Source: Delphinapterus leucas (lineage: Eukaryota > Chordata > Mammalia > Artiodactyla > Monodontidae). From it: a DNA stretch of 64,000 nt. The notes beneath the pieces were generated by a model. That model did not search any database. It was not told the DNA's origin and was given only the letters and a program-made list of their open reading frames with translations. The first letter of the stretch is position 1, and every line of letters starts with the position of its first letter. A program made the position numbers and the translations under genes. Location: the NCBI RefSeq assembly GCF_002288925.2, contig NW_022098069.1:74236644-74300643 (forward strand). The letters run 5' to 3'. Positions 25,201 through 37,200 of this stretch are shown here, one piece after another.

Positions 25201-28200
25201 CTTGGGGGCCTCCTGGCAGACTTCCTTTCTTGTGGCAGGAAGGGTGACCTGGCTGCCTCGTTTTCTTTTTAACCAGGGTCGTGTCTGAAGAGAAGTCCCT
25301 CATGTTCATCAGGCCCAAGAAATACATCGTCTCGTCGGGCTCCGAGCCTCCAGAGCTGGGCTACGTTGACATCCGGACGCTGGCCGACAGCGTGTGTCGT
25401 TACGATCTCAACGACATGGACGCTGCGTGGCTGGAACTGACCAACGAGGAGTTCAAGGAGATGGGTGAGAGGCGGGGGCTCTGCTGCTTGGCCGCGGACG
25501 ATGAGCGGCGAGTGCATGAGGCCTGCGGTTCAGGGGCGAGGCTCCTCACCACTGGCGACACCAGCTCCATCTCGGCCTCAGTCTGGTCTCGGGATCACGG
25601 GCTTTTTGTTGGAGATGCGCGTGTCCTGCTGCGGCAGGTGTGCTGAGAGGGACTCAGCCTGTGTGCATCTCGTGGACAGAGAGGTGGGATCGAGGAGGGG
25701 TGTCTTCCATGGGCAGGAAAGCGGGGGCTCCCAGTTCCTGCCCTGCACCCCGCAACCCTGCCGGTCACCTCAAGAGGACTGAGGCCCAGAGAAATGCAGC
25801 GCTTCCCCGAGATCGCACAAGGGTCTGGTCCACAATTTCCTGCTCCGGTGTTCTGTTTCTTCCCCCTCCGGCGGTGCTATTCGGATGCCGCCTTCTTCAG
25901 TCGTGGCCTGCAGTTTCTCACAGGAGACGCCACTCCAGCCAAAGCTCACCATTTTCCAAACACGTCCCTCGTGTTCTCACCTCAGTGATTCCCCTTAGGT
26001 CCTTTTCCAAACCTGAGTGCTTTCTCCTCTCACCCGTCGATCTGTCCTGGCTTTCCTTTGGTGAAGCCCTACCTTAGCTGGGTCCCCTGCCCATTGTGAT
26101 CTTTTCTACAAGTCAACCATTCTTGTGTATGTACGGCTCAGAGGACCTCGTCTGCTTGCATCTCCTTGTGTCACGACCAGGATGACACTTGGATCTCGGC
26201 TCACACACCACTTCTGATTGCTAAGGGTTGCCTGAAGTGTGGTGATGGCAAGTCAGGGAGACCACGTCTGGGCTTCCTGTGAGAGATGTGAGGATTAATT
26301 AGCGTTGTGCTGTGTGTAGGTCAAGGTCGGGAAGTGGTGGCACAGGCTGTTTGTTTGCAGTCTAGCACATGGTAAATATCTACGGAGTGTTTCATGGTGG
26401 ATTTCAAAGGCCTGAAGGGCTAAGACTTTGTTTCCTGAGGAAGCCTGAGCCTAGCACAGGGCCTGGCATGTGAAAGATGCTGCCATGCATGCTGCTCCCC
26501 AGCCTTTGAATGGGAATGATGGTGTGGACTGAGCTGGGAAAGCTGTTACTCCGATATTTTGATAAAGTAGATTTCCTTCCTTTTGGTCCTTGGTTTTAGG
26601 TATTAGTGGCCAGGATGTTAGCAGGCTAGGAGGTGGTAGTCTGTTCAGAAGTTTTCAGTGCTCTCTTGGAACTGAATACTATGTTTTAGCTTCATAAACT
26701 ATAAAATTCTACTTTGTAAAGACAACTGTAACACACTGGACTGACTGGGTGTCCTGTGTTAAGGCAGAGGGACAGACGGCCAGGGGCCGGGGGCTTCGGT
26801 GGATGGTCTAGGTGGTGAGTGCTGGGCTGACTCATCAGACTGCAAGGTGGTGCTGAATACTTGGGCAGGATAAGCGATGCAGTTGTATAACATGTATTGA
26901 ACGCATGTGTAAAGACGTTTGTCTTAGCTCTTATTGGTCTTTTTAATGGTAAAAATTAATTACAGGGCATAGGGCTGTATTTTCAAAGCCAGTGGTGTTT
27001 TCGGAACTGGTAGGAGGAATTGAGATGAAACCTCCTGGCCGCGCAGAAACGACCTCGTCATGAAATAAGGTTTGAGATGATAGGTGGCTTTTTTGATTGT
27101 GTGTTTAGGGCTTATCACAGTGTCAGCGCTAACGTGTGCTTCAAGTTTTCAAAAACTTGGAAGTGTTAATTAAATTTATGATAATGCATATAAGTTGTTG
27201 GCCCTAATGACACTTCTGTTGTTTCTTGCCAGTTACATGTGTTTGAATATTTTTTACAAGCTGTTTTTTCTTTCCTGCATGAGTATTTTCATTGTAGGAA
27301 GTTTGGGATACGTCCGCAGATGGAAGAAAATAAAAGTCTCATCCCCACCACTAGCCGTAACCACACCATGATAACCGCCTGAAGTTTGTTTTTGGCCATT
27401 CTTGCATAGGAATGCATTTTCTTTGATTCACCAGGAGCTGTCTGTCTCCTTTGCTTGAGACGTCCCTTGTGTTTCCGTCTTTCATGTGTCTGACTAACTA
27501 TGCATCTCAGCTTAGTAAATTCAGAGGGTGAGGAGGGATAAACCAGGTAAAAAACATTGGAGCGTTCACAGTGAAATCTGTTCTCAGAGCACCATTTTAA
27601 GTAGCAAGAATGGAATGTGTTTTTGGAAAAAAATGCCCAAACCATAATAGGTGGTCATGGTTTTGAAGCCACTTACATGCTAGTTGGTATATATAATATT
27701 GTAATGAAACGACAGTCTAACAATATATGCATTTAATAGCCTGGAACCATTTGGGGAATGATCTTTTTACAACAAGCACTCCATCTTCAGTGCCTGACCG
27801 TAAGGGACAAACTGTTGGGTGCAAGTCTCTTTCTGCCTTTGAATTTCAAGACCCTTCCTTGGAAGGGTCTGAGGGACATCCAATAGAAAATATTTGGGGG
27901 GCACTCAGGATAGATTTGTTGATAATATTATTTATTCATTGTGCATTTTTATTAGTATAAATAGTATTATATTTATTAAAATGGTTTTGTGGCATTTTCC
28001 CTCCAGGAATGCCTGAGTTAGATGAATACACCATGGAAAGGGTCCTGGAGGAATTTGAACAGCGATGCTACGATAATATGAATCATGCTATAGAGACTGA
28101 AGAAGGCCTGGGGATTGAATACGACGAAGATGTTGTCTGTGACGTCTGCCAGTCGCCCGACGGTGAGGACGGCAATGAGATGGTGTTCTGTGACAAGTGC

Positions 28201-31200
28201 AACATCTGTGTGCACCAGGTATGTGGGCAGCGGGGCCCGGAAGGAGGCCCCCTGGAGTGGTTCCTCCAGACAGGGTCCATGAGTTAAAGACGTGGGCCCA
28301 TCTTTTTTGTTGCTGACGGGTGCTTAGTGTTTGAAGTATTTCTTGTTACTTTTACAACCAGGAGAGTAGGACCCTCTGTGGACCTCATTCTTTCTTCGCA
28401 TAGTGTCTTTATTCCCACCCACAGAAGTCAGGTTTACTGGGACTGTGTGAGCCCCTCTGCCCTGCTCCAGCACCTGGCCTTATAGCTACCGAGAACACTG
28501 GAGGGCAGGGGCGGGGAGACTCTTGAAAAGGTGGTTAGTTTGCTGTGTTAGTTGCCCTTGCACAAGCTGGATGGCTTAAAAGAACAGAAGTTTATCGTCT
28601 TGCTATCTGGAAACTAGATGTCTGAGATCAGGGTGTCGGCAGGGCCACGCTCCCTCTGAAACCTGGACGGAGAACCCTTCCTCGCCTCTCTTGGCGGTTT
28701 GCTGGCGGTTGTGGGCGTTCCTTGGCTTGCAGCCGCACGACGCTGGTCTCTGGCTTTGCCGTCACTTGGTGTCCTCCCCACGCATCTGTGTCTTCACACG
28801 TCGCCATCTTCTTGTAAGGCCGCCAGTCACGCTGGATGAAGGGCCCACCCTACTCCAGTGTGACCTCATTTTAACTGACTACATCTCCTGTGGCCCTGTT
28901 TCCACACGAGGTCACATTCTGAGGTACCTGGGGTGTTAGGACTTGCTTTAACATATACTTTTCGGACACTAGTCAACACATAACATTTGCTAACATGTTA
29001 GTAGATAAACGGAGCCCTTGAACAAGCGGAAAGGGTCCCCTTTTCTTGAAAGTTATTTCCTGTCCTCCGCGATGTCGAGAGGATTTGGCGGTTGCTTCAG
29101 TAAGGTTGGGCACTGGGTGATCTAAAGAGCTCGGGAGAATCTTAGTCTGGACCCTTACCTCTTTCGTTTATTTTTTTCATGCAATAATGAAGTAATTTGT
29201 ATTTCTGTGGGGACATGTGTTCACATACACTCTTTAGTTAATAGGCTCTCCAGAGGTACTTTCTTTGAATTCACCTGTTGATGCTGAGATTTAAAACCAA
29301 CTTAAAGGCTTGTGTGGGACAGTGGCTTGGGTGACCTCTTGGCAAGAAGAAACAAGTTTGCTTTGTGAAGTTCCTGACTGTTGTTTCCTTTAGAATGTGT
29401 CTGCTTCCTGGGTTTCCCTTCTGCCTGAGGACTTTACCAGCGGTGGCCTTGTCCCGTCTCATCCTGATGGGGAGACCACAAGTCTCTTGCTTATGAAGTC
29501 ACGTTATAGCCCATCTTGTAGCTCTGGGTTTTCAAGTTATCTAGGCGCTTTCCTTGGGATAATGGAGAATTCTTAGAGAGATTTTGTCGTTTCAAGACCA
29601 TGAGCGTTGTGGCTGCCATTGCTGCTTTTACGTTGTTGGTGCCATTTACTTGGATGATGTTTCAGTTCTTTTCCTGCCATTTTACTCCCCCCCCAGCCCC
29701 CCCACGAGACAAATCTTGTTTGAAAAAAAGGGTTCTGCTTGAAAACTGCTCACACCCTCTGCTTATAAATGAGTTAACTGAAGTCAGGGTGCGATGTTCA
29801 GCGTCCCACTGCGGGTTAGTGGCAGAGTTGGAACTGGAACTCGGGGAGCTCTGGACGACACCCACCCCCACACCCCTGCCCCGATCCTGGTCTGCTGTTC
29901 TTTCAGCCACACCACGTTGCCTATTAGCATTTCCTGTGGTTCCTTTTGCTTTTGAGATGTTCTTCATGACTTGTCTTTCAGGCGTCCTTTATTTAATCTT
30001 CTGTTTTACTTAGACTTGCTTTTCCAGTTAAAAAAAAAAAAAAATTACCTCTTCAAATGAGACTTTGTCTAGAGTGCCTGATACAGACCTTTCTGATATT
30101 TGAAACCTTAATAGTGTCAGTTAGCTCTATTAAAAAAAATTTTTTTTTTTTTCTCCTTCAGTCAGTCTGTGTTTACAGTGGCTCATTCATGGCACCGACA
30201 CAGTGCTCCTAAGCTCCAATCTTAGTGTCACTTAACTTCCCTGAACTATCATCCTGTGGTTTCCTTTTTGCGTCCTGGATATTCAGATTGCATAGTGGCT
30301 GTGTTTTTCCTGTCTGGAGAATTGGAACTATGTTACTGTCTCTCCACTTCCTGACTTGTAGTTCATTTAAGGATAAACTTCTGAACAGTTTGGTGTTTTT
30401 CAAAGGCTCTGAATGTGCTCCTGGTACCATCATGGTTTTGTTTCTTCACTTCTTTAACGTTTGCCTTTTCTTTCTTTGAACCGTCTTAATGACTTTAAGT
30501 TGCCTTGATTCCTGCAGTTTTTGCTGTCTTGTGTAATTTACCATCTTATGCAAAGCAGGCTTTGTTTTAAATATCTGCCAAAGAGACCAAATTCTCTTTG
30601 TCTAGAATGTCTCATTTTTCTGCGCCTGTTGTGCTCACTTGTGTGTGGGAGGCGGGCGGGGTGTCGGCGCCTGGTCAGTAGAGCTTGCTTAGCCCAGGGA
30701 GCGAGGCTGGTCCTTAGTTCCCTCCCCTTTTCACTGGTGTCTCGTGTAATAGCTCTGGGAGGCTCTCAACTGCTTTGTGTTTTTTCCCTCACTTTATAGC
30801 CCACCTACATCAGTAAATCAGAGAGGGATGCCTTCCGCCATCTAGCCCCGGAGAGAGTTTTGAGGATTTACTGCCCAAGTATTTAGAAACTTGATATAGA
30901 TGGGTATCTGTAGCAACACAGCAGATCTTTTACAAACCTTTCTGTCCTCAAGTAGTTTTCAGGACCACCCTCTGGTAGGTAAGTACGTTGTACCTTGCAC
31001 CCACCTCCTGACTGCTGCTGTGAGGCTGCCCGGCACTCTTCCTAAAAGGAGTGCCTCTATTTTGGGGGTGCTTCTGTTAAAATCTTTCTAGGCGTTTTAA
31101 AATTCGTAGACAGGGTAAAAATAACTCTTTTTTTTCTCTTTCTCTCTTTTCCTTGGGGATGTGCTGTGGCTTTACAGGCCTGTTACGGAATTCTCAAGGT

Positions 31201-34200
31201 CCCAGAGGGCAGTTGGCTGTGCCGGACGTGTGCCCTGGGGGTTCAGCCCAAGTGTTTGTTGTGTCCCAAGAAAGGTGGAGCGATGAAGCCTACCCGCAGT
31301 GGGACCAAGTGGGTCCACGTCAGCTGTGCGCTGTGGATCCCCGAGGTGGGTGCCCGTGTTGGTGGTTCACCTTGGGAGCCCGTGGCTGTTCATCCTCACA
31401 GGGAGCCATTCATCACTGGGCCACTTTGTAGTCGATGAGTAAAAAGACACCTTTGAATTGCTACCCATTTTTCCACCTTAAATTGAATCTCGAGCATGCT
31501 GTCATGTGGTCAGTGGTGTGTAAATTTGTGGAAGTGTTAACTGGAGGCAGCCGTGAGTTGGACTCTGGGTGGAGGTGTTCAGACTTCCCTTCTGATGCCA
31601 CTGCAGCTGACCCTCCGCTGCTGCCACGCTCCCAGAAGCGGACCCGCGGCGTTCGTTCGCGCTGCGGCCTGGGTGTGGCTCTGTCCTTTCCCTGGGATGG
31701 GCCGTAAACTCCTGGGCCTGGTGAGCCATGCATACAGCACCGTCACAGTTAAAGAACCACTGCTCTAGGTCACATTTTTGTGATTTTTTATTAAAATTCT
31801 TACTTACCTCAACCTTTTTAATTTTAGGTCTGGTCTAATTTATTTCAAGTCCCAGACCTTGACTGATTTAATTTGCTTGGCTCACTCTGAGACTATCATT
31901 TGTGATTCAGATTTCAGCCTTTTTTGGCCTATGATTTTGGTGCATTTTCCTCCCGAGGAAAAGTATCTGGGAGTGATTTGGATTGAGGCTTCACGACTCG
32001 GGTCTCGGTAGCATGGGAATCTCATGGTTTGGTATTAACAGGGATGCAGTTCAGTGATCCAGGCTGAGGGGAGAGGGAGGGGACCTTATTTATCTTGGTA
32101 GTTTTCCGCTTTGTATGTAGTGATAGTTTCTGACTGAAGAGAATGGCTTTCTTTAGGGAGAGAGAGATTAAAAGTGGTCAATGTTTACTTCTGCTCCATC
32201 GTTCACAACTGATTGCAATACGTTTAAGACGGATTTCCAGTCCTGACCACTTCTTAGTGGACCAGAGGTGTAGTAGATTGATTACCTTGTCTTTGCTGTC
32301 GCTCGGGTGAGCAGAGAGCATTGGGGTGTCTGAGTGTTTTTACAAACAGGACGCTTGTGTCAGGTGACCCCCCGAGGAGGGTGTAGAGTTGGCCCAGAGC
32401 TGGCCCCTAGCTGGTCCCTGTGCTGTCCTGATGCTTTAAAGTGGGGTTTTACCTGCGCTCGGAGGGCGAGTGCCCCTTGGCATCCTCTGGTAGGAGGGCC
32501 GTGGGGAAGGAATGGATCTCTGAGTTGCTGCTGTCTGTGTTCGGCCCCTGTCTTGACGACCTCTGCCACCCTGTCTTGTTATTTCTTGGGCCTCCAGGTG
32601 AGCATTGGCAGCCCTGAGAAGATGGAGCCCATCACGAAGGTGTCTCACATCCCCAGCAGTCGGTGGGCGCTGGTGTGCAGCCTCTGCAATGAGAAGTTTG
32701 GGGCCTCCATACAGGTAACCAGCCTAGTCAGGATGGCATTATTACCCTTCCTTGTGTTCCAGGGAGCGGGACGGGGGAGGGCTCTGTGAGCTAACTGTCA
32801 CAGGGTTTGGAGATGGGGCTAGAATCCAGGAAGCAGGACGAGGTTCTCACAGCCCTTCTGAGGTTGCTGAGGGATGTCTCCAGCCCAGTATACACACCTT
32901 CTATTGGTGGATAGTGTCCAGTGTGACCGGAACCCCAGCTGTAACCATCACAGGGCAACTCAGAAGTCCGCCTGAGCTGCAGGGCAGTTCCAGTTTGTAT
33001 CTGGTTTCTCCCTCCCTGCCCAAAGCCTGGCATTGCAGCTCTTTCCACAGGCCGACAGCTCTGGGGAAGAACTGGAGTCTCGGCACTGGAGGCTTAGTCA
33101 CCCTCTCGCCTGCCGAGCGGCAGCCCTGCCTCTGTGGCTGCCCCCGACGCCGCTGGTTTCAGAGGTGTGCGCATGGGGTGTCTTGGTGCGGTGCACACTG
33201 TTGGAAGTCAGCTTGGCACGCCAACCCTTTTGCATTTGGCAAAACGGGGACTCCTTGGAGCACCGACCGGGTGGGTGGAGGGACACCCATGAGGTGCTGC
33301 ACCAGGGGTTCTGCCCAGTCTGAATATCTGATTTTTTTACGGTACAGTGGGGGGGGGGGGGGGGCGGGGGGAGGGGAGCTTGTACGTAAGAAGCCAGCCT
33401 GCGTTTTCTGTGTCCACGTACAGGCAGGTGTAGACAGCCGTGAGGCAGATAACAGGATCACGGAGAGACTGTTGATGGCGCGCTGTTTCTTGGTGTTGTC
33501 TTAAGTGCTGCCTGAGAAGTTCCTCTCCGGGCCTCACGCTTTTGGCGTCTAGACAGGCGTGACCTCGGAGGCCTGAGGTGCTGTCCCACCGCGGTCTCCA
33601 GATGCTGTCTGCGGCTGCCGTTGGCCCTTTGCCTCTGTGGGGCCGCCAGCTCAGGGACGCCGGCCGCTCCTTGGTCCCCACGTCACAGTCCGTGGGCAGA
33701 GGTGCCGGTTTGGGGCGGCTGCCCTCTTGATGCAGGACACGCAACGGCTTGGCACACACACACACACACACACACAGACACACACACACTCTCTCTCACT
33801 CACTCACTCCACAAGCTCGGTCAAACTGCCGGTCGGGGCTTTTAAAGAAATGACCTCATTTGGCAAACTCAACTTGTATTTTGGCTGATAAATATTCCTC
33901 TGTGTAAGGTATCCACTGACTGGTGTTTCTTTTTAAAAGTTTTCATTTTACACGCCAAGCTGTTGTGCTTTTTCTTCCTTATCGCTTCCACTGGTGTTCG
34001 AGAATCCAAAATGTAACAGAATATTCAGAGGGTGAGGCATGAGACAGCTGGTGGGATTTGGCTGTGGACCTTGAAAATAGTGCAGATTTTTGGATGTGAA
34101 TGGAATCTGCTTAAAATTAAAACATGACAAAAGCCTCTGGCCTGAGCGTTGTGTTAGGAGGGAGTGAAGGAGAAATGTTTTAAAGCCACAAAATAAAAGA

Positions 34201-34210
34201 AGACACAGAG

Positions 34211-34252
<42 letters not shown>

Positions 34253-37200
34253 ATGGCCCGTGCAAACACTTGCAGGGAACAGGCTGGGGCAAACCAAGGA
34301 AAATGGACGTTTTCTTCCAAGTTACCCGATGTTCTTCTGAGGATAGAAATTACGCCCTTTACTGAGTAGGTCCTTCACTGATGTTTCCAGGAGGCGGTCG
34401 ATTGGGATCTCTGTGTCTCTTTTGAAGAGAGACGATAAAATGACTTTTTTGTTGCCGTTGACCTCTTTTTCCCAGAACATGAATTTGAAGGAGGAGAGGC
34501 CAAGGAAGTTTTTGATGATTTTTCATATCTTCACAGAATAGACTGATTTTATTAAAGAATTCCTGTCTGAAATGTCTGCAGCTGGAAAGGCTCTGGCTTA
34601 CGTTTCTGTAACATCTGTTTGCTGAGTCAACCTGAATAGGAAAACCCAGAGGAAGGCCATTTGGCGTCTTTACAAAGCCCCGTATAAATGTTCTGCCGTG
34701 GCGAGTTCCTCTTTTCAGGTCGGGGCGCTGAGTTGAAGTGTCGTTTAAGCCAAACACTGGTAGTGTCTCCGTCATCTGTTCCCACTTTGCTTCCCACTTG
34801 GCTGCCTGCTAGGAGGGAGGAGCACTTTGTCTTGTACTGACAGTGACCAGGGGTGTGTGTGTGTGTGTGTGTACTGATAGTGACCAGGTGTGTGTGTGTG
34901 TGTGTGTGTGTGTTCTGCCACTAAAGCTGATTTCACACATTCCTTGGAATTGAGGTTATTATTATAGATAAAATTACAGATTTATGTTAGTTCATGCGCT
35001 TTAAGTGTTTTCAGTGGGGGAATTGATTTTCTGTGAAGGGAGCTAGATTTTCTATACTTCTGGGTGAAAGCGACTTTTTAATAATGGGAGAAATCATGAC
35101 TGGCAGTGAGTCACCTCTTAAAGACTGCAATGATTAGGGGAAGAAGCCCCAGCCCACGCCGCTGCGATCTGTGGTGGTGCTGTGCAGGGCTCTACTGAAT
35201 GAGTTTAATTAATTAAGCTTCTCAGCTGGCCTGGGGCCACTCAGTTCTGCTCCTGTCTGCAGCCCTGGCGTGCCCGGATCCCTTGGCCTCACACAATACA
35301 CTGTTGCTTTTTAAGGGACTGGCTTCAGTCACCACAGGGAGCCTCCTTCCAGGAATTTGCCCAGCAAGATCAGATGGGGAGAAATCACTTTTCTCCTGCT
35401 AGGCCTCTGGCCTGCCGTCTGGATCGGAGGCACTACGGGGTTCCCCTGGTGGGGTGGTGAGAGGGAGGGGGGAGGTGTTTGGTAAGGCCGGGGCAGAGCT
35501 GGGTGATGCCTGGCCTCTACGTTGACCTGCCTTCGACCCACAAGCAGCAGGTCCCTCACGGTTGCCCTGCCAGGCGAAGCGCACACAGATCTCAGAGCTT
35601 GTGCCCCACTGGCCTGGAAGCCTCTGCGCCTGGCGAAAGCTTCCTCGGGTATGGAGACCAGTCCCATCCTTCCTGTCCTGGATTGTCCTGGTCTCCTCTT
35701 CCTTTCCAGTCTTTGGGAGTTTTTAATTCACCCTCCTCAGTCTTGAGCAACCCTCGCTGCTGGAGGAGGAGTGTGCCATTTATTTTCCCACTGGTGTTGG
35801 GACTCATCCTGGCTGTGGCTTAGGAAGGAGGATCCACGTGCCTTTCAAAACTCTGGTTGGTGGTCATTCTTCCTGAGGAGATTCTCGCCACTCAGGCTTT
35901 TTATATAAGCATTAAAAAAGCCCAGACCTATGAGAAGAGACAAATGAATGCCTCAGGATATACTCTGCATGTTGGGCACACGCTCTTCTGAGTATAATCG
36001 GAGCGCCAGGGCCCCCTTTGTCTACACGTGCCATCTGTGTGATCGTGTCTGCTTTAAGAGGCGGTTATTGGATGCAGTTGCTTTTCCAGGAGAGTTATGG
36101 TTCGGTTTATGAAAAAAGAGTTCCCTTAAATCCCAAGCTGTAGCTTGTTTAAAACACGACTGGATCTGCCAGGGTGAATCCGCGTGAAGCTCCTCTGTCC
36201 CGGCACGAGCTCCAAGTGCAGCTCTTCCTGTGCGTGTGTAGGGAGGGGGTGCCTGGCACCCGGGGCTTCAGTCACTGTCACTCCCTAATCTCTCTCCTCT
36301 TGCTGTCTGCGTGTTCTTGCCAGTGCTCTGTGAAGAACTGCCGCACAGCCTTCCACGTGACCTGTGCTTTCGACCGGGGCCTGGAGATGAAGACCATCTT
36401 GGCCGAGAACGACGAAGTCAAGTTCAAGTCCTACTGCCCGAAGCACAGCTCACATCGCAAGCCCGACGAGAGCCTCGGTGAGGGGGCCGCTCGGGAGAAC
36501 GGGGCCCCTGAGTGCCCCCCCCGGGATCCGCTGGAGCCCTTTGGCAGCCTTGAGCAGAATCAGGAGGAGGCCCACCGGGTGAGTGTCCGGAAGCAAAAGC
36601 TGCAGCAGCTGGAGGATGAGTTCTACACCTTCGTCAACCTGCTGGATGTTGCCAGGGCCCTGCGGCTGCCCGAGGAGGTCGTGGATTTCCTGTACCAGTA
36701 CTGGAAGTTGAAGAGGAAGGTCAACTTCAACAAGCCCCTGATCACCCCAAAGAAGGACGAAGAGGACAATCTCGCGAAGCGGGAGCAGGATGTCTTGTTC
36801 AGGAGGCTGCAGCTGTTCACGCACCTGCGGCAGGACCTGGAGAGGGTAATGGTCGACACTGACACCTTGTGGTGACGTAGAGAAGAAGATTGCAAAGAGG
36901 CGACCGCTTGCCCAGAGCAAGGAGTGGTAGCCAGTGCATTTCCTCTCAGACCCTTGTACATACTTCAGCATGAGGTTGTGTTGGTTGAATCTATTTATGG
37001 GCTGGTAAACTCACTGTGCACACACACAAGACGGCCACAGAGCCCGGGGAGCCTCTCTGATTTAAACACTTCCTCGTTAGTTCTTACTGTTCTTCTGGAA
37101 GATCAAATGGGGTGTGTCTTCCCCTCCCCCGCCCCCCTTCATTCTAGAGCTAGAGGGAACTGAGCCCCCCAGGAAGATGCCCAAGGGGTGGGCTCAGAAT

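Larger units (their letters stand above)
28219..31177 (+). other. JADE1: JADE1 intron between coding exons 5 and 6
   Basis: It holds a common interspersed repeat (about 28,540-28,990), an antisense MIR (about 29,740-29,930), an A run (30,029-30,043) and a T run near 30,140. It also contains a polypyrimidine stretch (about 31,125-31,152) just before exon 6, beyond the usual branch/acceptor distance. Confidence 0.7.
32715..36323 (+). other. JADE1: JADE1 intron between coding exons 7 and 8
   Basis: It holds a run of 16 G (33349-33364), an AC repeat (about 33,754-33,790), a TG repeat (34212-34249) and a duplicated segment with two GT arrays (about 34,834-34,912). The frame 32,752-33,504 on the plus strand has no family match and lies wholly in the intron. 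Confidence 0.7.

Noticed and set aside
32752..33504. 250-codon plus-strand frame in JADE1 intron 7
   Set aside because: It lies wholly between exons 7 and 8, has no family resemblance, includes a G homopolymer translated as glycines, and sits in GC-rich DNA where stops are rare.
36174..36323. In-frame extension with a Met upstream of JADE1 exon 8
   Set aside because: The acceptor at 36322-36323 and the exact JADE1 continuation from residue 328 show that the upstream 150 bases are intron.
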